From assembly GCA_018398805.1 (NCBI GenBank), contig JAGFBZ010001543.1, forward strand, positions 434,001 to 498,000: DNA of 64,000 nt, given 5' to 3'. The number at the start of each line of letters is the position of its first letter. The first letter of the stretch is position 1. The notes beneath the pieces are model-generated. The model was given only the letters and a program-made list of their open reading frames with translations. It was not told the DNA's origin and searched no databases. Made by a program: the position numbers and the translations under genes. This DNA comes from Hirundichthys speculiger. Its lineage: Eukaryota > Chordata > Actinopteri > Beloniformes > Exocoetidae. Shown here piece after piece: positions 54,738-64,000 of the stretch.

Positions 54738-57243
54738 CTGCAACAACAAAACACGAGACATTGAGATGCTGACAAATCATCTGTATACTTGGAAGTTGTT
54801 TCAGGCAACTCCAGGTTTTATTCAAGTGGGGCACCGATTTAGGAATTGAAAATGAGGATGGTCAGATAAGAAAGAGGAACAATTTTTGTTACCCCCAATG
54901 CCCTCTAACCTTAATAGTAAAGGAACATACACTGACTCTTATTTAGTTTGTTGGTTTATGAAGATCTAGAGTAGTCTAGTGCTTATTTATAAAATGAAAG
55001 GGAATATACAATCCCTTAGAGAGAGAAACCCCAATTAGCTTCTTTTTGATATGTAGGCCAACATCTGTAGAGAGAGCTAACAATCTCTCTGCACAGCTGT
55101 TTAATATGCACATAGAAGATTAAGGAGAAAATAGTGAAGACTGTAAAGGGTTATGAGTATTACACAGCCCGCAAATGCGCAGATTTATAATTCAGATACT
55201 CTTACATAGATATTGACACACAAACACATATAACCTTATCTGCTACAAAGCTTCAAATATGTGGGATGACGAGTGCAACAACGTGTGCAGGTGACACAGA
55301 AGAACAACGTGAGAGCTTTACAACAGCTACTGGCTCTACTTTCCATTGGGACCTGAGAAAACCTCTGAAAACGACGTTGCCCATAACTAAATCTGCTCCT
55401 GACAACAGTGCAGATTAAAAATGAGATGACCAACATTTTTTTTAGAGTTCAGCAAAATGTTGACCGTGTGGTAACGGTGGTACAGATATCAGTCTGTTAA
55501 ACCTGATAGCAGGAAGAAATGTAATATTAATTCATGTTTTCAAAACTACTAGCTATAGCAGGAAACTATGACTGGCTGATGATGAACTATCAATGATATA
55601 CTGGCTCAGAAAGGGAAAAAAACTAGCAAATTTCAAACTCATTATTTAAAGGAACAATCCACAGTTATATCAATCCTCTGTCGTGTAAACTTCTATTATC
55701 TACCAAAACAACGTGTATCAAAGCAGTTTTGAGTTAGAACATTAGAACATTACACTTTTGCAAGTATGCAAGTTAGCTTTAGGATCAAAATGAATTATTA
55801 TTATAAGTATTTGAGACTCAAAAATAATATTGCACTTAAGTGATCGTGTGGACTCTACAGACAAACCACAGTCATTTGTAAGCATATAGAAAGTGGATAA
55901 AAGGACTATTTTATTCAGGCATGTCTCTCAAATGTTCTAATCAAGGGAAGTGGACTTCTTTTTCTTTGTTCTTGAAGATATGCCACCTTCCATCCAGAAG
56001 GTTCTGTCATTTCAAACGGACTGGTGGGGAGTTCTGAGTTTATAAACTGTGAAGTCATGCACATCAGTGGCCCTCTCCTGTGGGTTGTTAGAGACTTTTG
56101 TCCACAAAGGACAGCTAGCTCACAGAGCTACAGCGGACATCATGGCAGAAGCAACTAAGACGCTCAGAAAAGTGATGACGGAAAAGAGGAAGACAATATT
56201 CTGAAGCTGCAGTAGAGACCAAACAAAGGTGCATTTCAGACAGCGTTGTAAAATTGACTTAACCTTCACCGCCTACAGGGGGAGCCAAAGAACTAAATGG
56301 AGCAAAAGTCCTTTGTGCTGCTTTACATGGAATTCAATTTTTTAATCTTGCCAGATGATTAAAAGTCAGACTGTGTAAAAAATGAACAAGGTCTAATGAA
56401 CAAGTTTAACCCAGAACGTTTCTTTAGTGCATTTTGTTAATATTCCATATTATGTTGTTCTGTGTTTTTTTAATTTGTAGTTGTTAATTAGAGAATTTTA
56501 ACATTTCATTGCATTCTAATCTTATGTCGAAAGCCTTTTTCATCCCCCCCCCCCCCCCCCAAAAAAATCCCAAAAAAAAACAAAAAGAATACAAAAAAAG
56601 ACCTCAACAACACCTATTTCTAAAATCTTGGTTTTGTTTTTGGCATAAGTGACGAGTGACCCTGCAGTAGTCGCTGGTCTTCATCGCTTCAAGCTGTGAT
56701 CAGCAGCATCACACAAACTTTTACTTTGAAAGTCAAATGGCTTGTGAGTAGTAGTTTGGACAACAATTGAGCAGACACACACAAAAAATGTGGTAATGTA
56801 AGTTCTGAATTTGGGTTTTCTGAACCCTGTCAGTCTATCCAGAGCACCACTAACAGCTTTTGTTTTTAAGAAAAAGAACAAGAAATTGAAAAATTAAAAA
56901 AATGAAGACAGAATAGAATAGACAGTATTACAGCATCACAATTTCAGCCAGCCGCTATACGAATTAAAAGGCTCAATGTTTCACTTTTAAAACCAAATAT
57001 TTTTCAGGATAACAGCACGGTAGTGCTCTGAAATAATGGATTGTGGACAGTGACGAAGGAAAAGAGGACTCTCACAGTGGGAGGCCGTGCAAGCTGTCAG
57101 GAGGAAGTACAGATGACACTGTGATTGTGTGTGTATGTGCATAAGAGGGGGGAATAAAATTCTTGCCCAGGGATTAAAGGAGGGCTTTCTTCACCCACCA
57201 TCTGGACTCCTCATGACCAGCCTGCCTGCTGTTTAAACGCCCC

Positions 57244-57274
<31 letters not shown>

Positions 57275-59167
57275 ACACGCTTATATTATAGCATACAATT
57301 CAAAGACAAATCTGTTACGCAAGTTATTTTTTGAGAATTTAAAATAAGTAAGCTTCTCATCAAAGACACTGTGCACGCACACATACTGGACATTTCTCTA
57401 CCAACACGACCTGAAACTCCCCTCCTCCAACTGACTCTCAGCTGTGTGAGCTCGCACGCCTATTGTTTCTTGAAGTGGGGGATGTGTTAATGTGGCAGCA
57501 CTCAAAACAGACGCACGAGAGAGAGTGTCATATATTTTACAAGAACTTAGGTGACTACATCTACAGGAGACTAAAAGGTCTAATGAACAAGTTTTCAAGA
57601 TCTGTGTGAGAAGGAAACCTGCTTTACGTTGTATGATGGGAGAGAGTTTTAAAGTCCAGAAACTCGCCTGGCCCTAAAACTTCCTCTCACCGTCTGCTAA
57701 TTTCCTGTTTTTTGTTTTTTTAAATATATGATCTTGATGTCTCAGTTTTGGCAAAGTAAAGTTGTGGCAAACTCACAGGAACATCTGAAAGAGAAACTTC
57801 ACAGAAATCACATGCACATAGCAGGAATAGGTTCTGGTTCTTGGTTAGTCATAATCTGGGAAATAAGAGACACAAGTCATAATAAGGTTTGAATACTGAA
57901 AATTAAACTCAAACATATTTCCCCATTAGCGAAGTAGTGAGTTGCTGACTGATAATTTATCGTTCCTTCTCAGCAAATGCATTATAAAAAAAATAATTTG
58001 TTTACTTACCTGACTGAGGAACTGAGAAGAAATTAATAGAAACTGTTGCTAAGAGCGGATATAGATGCATTCCTGTCATGCCATGTCACGTACAGCGGGT
58101 TAAAATAAAGGCTGACAAATGGTTGAGAAAATGTTAAACACCTCTAGTATGTCTCGGATATACCCGCTTTATCTAAAATAATCAGAATAAAAAAAAATAA
58201 GACTAGTGTTTAAAATAAAATATTTTTAGTGTTGACATTACAGTAATCTTCTGAAGCAACCAAAGGGCTCAAAGCTGATGTGGCATCTAGTCAGCCTGCT
58301 CCAGAGAAGTAGAAACAAAATCAGAATATTTAAACACTGAATGACATTTGAATATAGTTTCAAATGACATTTGTGAATGCCACACTACCATCAGCGTAGG
58401 AGACATTCACAGACCCTGACAGGTCTTTGGATGCAATCACTGATTGATATCATGAAAACACTGAAGGGCTGAGACGATGAGACAAAGACTGTGGTCATCC
58501 ATCTCATTGCACAAGCGCTCATAGACAGAAACTCAGCATAGAACAAAACAAGTTCAAATGAAACATAACAGGAAGTTTGAACAGACATGAACCATGGCAT
58601 AATGATGCGGCCTCGCAGTTCTCCAGCTTGCTGAAAAGCTAAAAAAAGCTCTGAGAAGGTCCACACTTTGATGTCACCTCTAACTAGCTCTAGTGCTGGC
58701 TAAGGGCTAGCATCCACTTCCTGTGACCTGAAACAGCTCACCTGACAGTTATAGTATGATCTGCTAATACAAGACAGTTAGTGAGCTGTGACTTGCTGGA
58801 CATGATCAGATCTTCAGAAATGTGTGCATGTGTGTGTGTGTATGTGCCTATCTTCAAGTTTAAAAAATAGTGCAAACAAATCTCTTGTTAAATGCATGCA
58901 AGACTCCCTAGAGTTTACACACTTGCCAAAAGAGGACTCTGACAGACAACTGTGAAAGGTTACCAACCCAGCTGTGACATTTAGACATCACAGAAAATGA
59001 CAGTCTTCCCTTTGTAACCGTTTGTGGTCTCTCCACCTTCTTCAACACTTGCTCTTCTACATTTCACATAAGAAAATATCCTATAGAATTTGAATGTCAT
59101 GAAAGGAGTAGAAACAAATGTAAAACAAATCATGTAATGCAGAGAAACGTGCTTAACTAGAAAAGCA
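54738..59167. other. Gene-poor region with homopolymer and CA tracts
   Basis: A C tract lies at about 56546-56560, and a longer C tract at about 57240-57260 runs directly into (AC)n to about 57278. No exon with protein similarity was found. A good minus-strand donor (CAGTCAG|GTAAGT) near 58012 has no convincing exon attached. Confidence 0.5.
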
Positions 59168-59592
59168 CTCAGAGAGCGCAGACCTCCGCCAAGCACAACA
59201 GTTCTCCCATATAGCGATTTACAGATTTCTATAAAATCCTCTTCTAGATCAGATCCGGATCAGCCTTTGGAGTTTGATAGAGATTCCCATTGTCAATCCC
59301 TGAGTAAAATTTCATGAGTATGGGGCAATGATTAACGGAGATAATGAGAAACAAAATGTTCGGCCCCATTGACCGCAATGTTATTGAAAATTTGAAAGTG
59401 ATCCAGAATTCAGGATTTCTTCTGGATCACAGCCAAAATGAAATCAGTTCTTCCTTTTCATATTTCTGACAACTCCTGAAAATTTCATCAAAATTCATCC
59501 ACAACTTTTTGAGTTATCTTGTACACAGACAGACAGACAGAAAAACAGACAGATAAACGCCAGCAAAAACATGGGCTCCTTAGCGGAGGTAA
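59168..59592 (-). mobile_element. Dispersed repeat with CCTCCGCCA ends, copy 2 (reverse)
   Basis: This is the reverse-oriented relative of 7190-7608. It has GCAGACCTCCGCCAAGCACA at one end and TCCTTAGCGGAGGTAA at the other, with the shared interior CAAAATGAAATCAGTTCTTC and a (CAGA)n run. Similarity spans the whole length, with small indels. Confidence 0.75.
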
Positions 59593-62500
59593 AGATGTCA
59601 CCATAAAACAAATGAGCAATAGCACCGACTAAAACAAAGGCAGTGCTGTTCTCAGATTCAGTGTTAAATTCACAAAATCAACTCTGTAACATCCTTCAAA
59701 GAATAAAAAAAACAACTATAATTAAAATATTACAAAAGTCAGCAGGCAGCTTGTTACTTAACGAACTGCATGCTTCTAATGTTTCCAAGGTGAGTTCACC
59801 CGCAGCACACAACATAGTAACACTTGTCTGTGGGTTTCTATGTTAAAACTTTAGCCCTCCACATTTTTGTTTTTCTTTTCTCAGTGGCTCACCAACACTC
59901 TTCACCTCTAGATCCATTTACTGAAATCAAAACAACTGCATTTTCTGATGTTATCGAGAGGGCTGTTTAAAAATGAAAGCTTCTCTCCAGTACCTGTGCG
60001 TGATTCTCTCAAGTAACGCTGGCCTTTTCCCGTCCTGTTAATCAAACAGTGTTTATCCATCTCATTATTGTCCCACAAAAAAAAAAAAAAAGAAAGAAAA
60101 AGAAATGAAACCTCAGTTCTTTCTCCAGAAGGAAGTTTTACTCTTGGCTCATGAGAATACGTCTGTGTTTTTCTTTCAAACATTCATCCTGCCCCTGTTA
60201 CTGAACAAACCTGTTTCTCTGAAACAGGAGTGACTATGTAAAGTGGAGGATATTAGCAAGGTAGGAGGGAGAATCAATATCCTTCAGGATGTTTTTTTTT
60301 TCATGGTCATTTTTAAACACTTCCCTGATAATAATTTGAGGCATAGCCGGCTTTCAAGGACGCGGTCACCCCGAGGTGGGAGGAGGTGTGAATGGGAAAA
60401 CAGGCAAAATGAAAGGAGGGGGTGGAAGCGCTGTAATTCACTGGTGAACAGCGAGAGTGAGACGGAGAAGTGAGAAAGGTGAAAATTAACCAGCTGTAAC
60501 ACTTAATATTTAATAACAATCTGCAGTCCTTATGAGCGATCTTACAGCCCAGTTATTTTACACATTTAACCTATGTTATCTATTTTGCACATTTTCTGCT
60601 TTTGTGCCAATGCAGCATAACCATATTCCAAAAACTGACAGCACAAAAATCCCTTCAGAAACAGATTTAACATAATCTCAGTCCTTACACTGCGTCAGAA
60701 AGGATTGAGAGATTTTAAGGTACAAAATTAACAGAAGGCAGTCTGCACTTATCCCCCTACACTGAAATAAATGTTATTGCATATTAAAATAAAAGGCTGC
60801 CTTAGACCAAAAGGACACACAAAAAGCATAGTAACCACTAAAGCTTCATTATGGCTTCCCTAGATTGAGATAACTACCATTCAAATGGACCTCATAAATA
60901 ATGGAAAGGGGAGAATATATTTACATGCTAAGTCACACCTCCATAATCATAGAATCCATGCTGGTGATAATGTTTGTGTGTGTGAGCACATGTCTGGCTT
61001 CTCAAAGAGGCCAGATGCATCTGCCTTAATTCACTCCTGTCCTCCCATAATGGACAATTACCAAAGAGTGATGGCTCTATGTCACATACATAGTATTGCG
61101 GTAATTAAAAGGCCTTATAAAGGCTTCATGTGGTTATCACAAACAGATGAGACCCCTTTGTCAGGTTCATGATGCAACGGTAATGCAACGTAGTAAACTC
61201 CTCATGTATCAATTTATTTCTCATTACAGACAATGAGCTTACTGGTAAACAACATATGGCATAATTCTGGTGATGTTGTGCAGTGCCGGCTACCTTTCTG
61301 ATATACTGATGTAGTTTTGATTTATTTTATTTTATTTTGTGAGGTAACCTATGGCTCTTTTACTGGAAAATGCTTCATAAAAGCTACAATGACCACTGTC
61401 AGTTTTCTCAGGAACTAAAGACATTTGGTGCACCAGTTTCTTCAGTTTTCTCACTGTCAGTCTTTGGAAGACTCTAAAATAGATTGGTTTCCTTTAGAGG
61501 GGATTTGGGATAAAACTCTAGGCTGGAACTGTAATAGGGTTGATCTCCTCCTCAGTCCTTTGAGCCACTGTGTCTCTGGTACTGTGTTGGACCCTGATAG
61601 AATCTACCGATCTAGCAAGCACTCCATACTAGCTGTTTGCAGAAATGCACCACTTTTGCTGTATGCCAACTGGCAACAGAATAAAAGAAGACCTAGAACA
61701 ATAAGATCAACATGGAAGGAGCTGAGATGCTTGTGTTGGCGGCAATGAATGACAAGAGAAGACTCAAACTCCAAGGGGACGTCAAGAGCGCTGAATGCTG
61801 CCAACAGCACTGCCGTTTCAGTGTCAAGTCAACGCTACACCCCTATCAGCAGTTTTTTGGGGCTGCACTGAAGTATCTAACCCAAGGCAGGGACTTGTTT
61901 CAGCCCAGACGAATGAACAGAAAATTCTCCTTGAGAGGTGGTTCCTGGTCACGGAGAAACATGTCATTGATTCCTACTTAAGGGTCTAACAAAGTAATTA
62001 TTGATACTCTCAAACTTGCCATGTACACCTCATACAGTGGTGGAGCATGGGCTGCAGAGTTCATATGTGTACGACAGTGAATGAAGAGAAAGACTCAACA
62101 TGTGTCTGGATAAGAGCACCACATAGCAAGATCATGAGTGAATTTAGCCGACTGCTCTGTGTGTGCACTGCAGTACAGCCTCACGCCTCAGACAGACCTG
62201 CAGCAGAGGAACGCACAGAGCGGTGAGGAAAAATGTTTTTTCATAAATCTACGGATTCGTTTGCCTAATCTCGTGAAATATAAGACTGTGGTGTAAATTC
62301 AGACAATCACAGACCTCTCCAATGCAGCTGAGATTACCCAAGAAACCTTTTGTAGCCAGCAACAAAATGACACCTCTTCCTCTTATTCCACTTAAACATG
62401 CACCTCATAAAATATGTACATCATGTGCCAATGCATTTGATCTATGTTTCCCAGCATGCTCCTTTCACAGCCTCAGCATGAGAAGATAAGCTCTTAGCAT

Positions 62501-62729
62501 GATCTGAACATGCTCTCTGGCCCGTGGCTAATGAGCGCAGGCTAACAGGGCGACTGTATGAGTGGGTGCGCCGTGATCCTGAACGTGTTCACAGGTTTGT
62601 CACTAGATTTCAGGGAACATATTAGAACTGAAAAATGGCACCTATGCATTTCTTGGTTGTCATTCAATCCTGAAGAGAGGGGTGACCATAACTGAATTTA
62701 CAAACATATACTGGATGTCAGATGGCACA
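59593..62729. other. Gene-poor region, no supported gene
   Basis: A denser stretch of plus-strand open frames lies at 61425-61985, but I cannot match it to a family. It has no start or splice structure, and it could be an old repeat. The rest is unremarkable. Confidence 0.45.
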
Positions 62730-62731
62730 TA

Positions 62732-63097
62732 CAGTCATGGAAAAAATTATTAGACCACCATTTTTTCTTCATTTTCTTGTTCATTTTAATACCTGGTACC
62801 ACTAAACGTCATCATGTGACTAAAACAGACAGAAAAGAAAACACTGAATGCATAAAAGCAGTGTTTTTGGCAGTACAACGCCATAGCTATTGATGTAAAA
62901 ACCTAAGTGATTTAGGTTATAATCAAGAAAACCATGGAAAATGGTAAGATATCAGCTCTTAAATAAAACTCTTATGAGCAATCTTTGTGGTTATCGTTAT
63001 GTTTGTCCAAACAAATGTACCTTTAGTTGTACCAGGCATTAAAATGAACAAGAAACTGAAGAAAACAAGGGTGGTCTAATAATTTTTTCCATGACTG
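62732..63097. mobile_element. Mariner/Tc1-type MITE, 366 bp, with long inverted ends
   Basis: Both ends read CAGTCATGGAAAAAATTATT going inward, continuing AGACCACC and then CTTGTTCATTTTAAT plus CCTGGTAC, so the inverted repeats are at least 65 bases with few mismatches. TA dinucleotides flank both sides (62730-62731, 63098-63099), the target duplication of Tc1/mariner elements. No coding capacity. The high end similarity suggests fairly recent insertion. Confidence 0.9.
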
Positions 63098-63099
63098 TA

Positions 63100-64000
63100 T
63101 TTAAGTGAATACTGGTATTTGTGTGTAAAAGATAAAAATAATGATAGGCTTGTAGAGAGTTATCATTCTATACTGGGAAAAAGACTAATAGATAAGAAAA
63201 CACATGTCTGTCATTCTCACTCCTTTATTATTTTATCTTTCTCAACTCTAATCTCCCATACAACCACCATCACCACTCTTTTCTCTTCAGTACTGACCCC
63301 AGTGTCTTTTTCTGTCACCATTTTTCAATGTCCTCCTCCATCCCCCTAAAATCTGTCCATCCACCTTGGAAAAAAGATCACAGCTGCTGGACAGGAGCTC
63401 CCATATGTGTCAATCAATATACTGTCTTCTCAATTACCACGTCTGACTGATTTCCAACAGACCAGTCTGTTCGTAAATGAACGATACTTATACACAGCAG
63501 GCTCTTTTACGATGAGAGAGACTCAACTATCCCTAAAAGGCCTTAAAGATTACACATGTGCACATGTGAAAGTGACCTATGGTCAATATAACATAAACAG
63601 ATACAAAGAGGAAGGAAATCAAAATGTGTCTATCCAAATACATTAAATAAACTGCAACTTTATTCATACACATTTGTAATAATTCTAAAGTGTACACCAA
63701 TATTTCTTCCTGCTGATTTCTCTCTGTCCTTAAAAACCTTATGAGAAATGTTTGCAAAAACATTCACTCAAATTTCCATTAGCTCAGCAGAAGTAAATAG
63801 CTTCATGAATTGGAAAAATGGCCAAAAATAGCCTCGTGTGAAATTCCCACAAGATGATGCTGGTGAATAAGTTATTTTTACTTATCTGAGACTTGCTACA
63901 GACTTATGATAATAAAAACAACATAGTAATACTAATAATAGTAATACACCACTGGATAAGAGTCAACAGACAACAAATGATACTTGCACATAAGAGAAAC
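63100..64000. other. Right edge, no feature seen
   Basis: AT-rich sequence without a recognisable exon, RNA gene or repeat. Confidence 0.5.

Noticed and set aside
56100..56205. Small plus-strand frame starting MAEATKTLRK
   Set aside because: It is about twenty residues long before a stop, with no splice sites or similarity; it is probably chance or an old repeat.
57990..58030. Strong minus-strand donor near 58012 as part of another fgd4 exon
   Set aside because: No open segment with a good acceptor accompanies it beyond a tiny possible microexon, so it is not supportable.

Overview
This window looks like nuclear DNA from a bony fish, probably a teleost. Three vertebrate genes with short exons, GT-AG introns and clear vertebrate protein families sit among teleost-type repeats: Tc1/mariner, hAT, pogo/Tigger-like and Harbinger-like DNA elements, RTE/Rex3-like and L2-like non-LTR retrotransposons, and many microsatellites. 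I cannot name the species.

Layout: (1) 99-2713, minus strand, agk (mitochondrial acylglycerol kinase), whose 3' end runs off the left edge. (2) 2714-3311, a short head-to-head spacer that probably serves as a shared promoter. (3) 3312-24233, plus strand, nup205, complete in 42 coding exons from ATG to stop, with a poly(A) signal at 24549. Its introns hold a 175-bp tandem array, a hAT MITE with an intact 8-bp target duplication, a CCTCCGCCA-ended repeat, a THAP-domain remnant and an L2-like LINE tail. (4) 24234-26947, the convergent nup205/fgd4 3' ends. (5) 26948-42847, minus strand, fgd4 (frabin, a Cdc42 exchange factor): acidic N-terminus, DH, PH, FYVE, PH. A phase-compatible candidate exon at 54657-54737 may extend the gene rightward. 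Introns hold a decayed RTE LINE, Harbinger-like MITEs and a 1.6-kb Tc1 element. (6) About 43-64 kb is gene-poor intronic or intergenic DNA with transposon remnants and MITEs. No RNA gene, CRISPR array or prokaryotic feature was found.

The three genes do not form a pathway. Agk acts in mitochondria (lipid phosphorylation, TIM22 carrier import), Nup205 is an inner-ring scaffold of the nuclear pore, and Fgd4 controls actin through Cdc42. Only the agk/nup205 promoter suggests functional linkage.

The most striking base-level signal is a set of about sixteen single-base duplications that break reading frames in otherwise conserved exons: 11 in nup205, 4 in fgd4, 1 in agk. I found no compensating deletions. 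They are unevenly placed: nup205 exons 15-29 (13.9-19.6 kb) and fgd4 exons beyond 32 kb are clean. The simplest reading is patches of uncorrected long-read consensus, not dead genes. I found no convincing novel biological system. The better leads are a MITE abutting an fgd4 splice donor, a possible fgd4 N-terminal extension, and several well-delimited MITE families.
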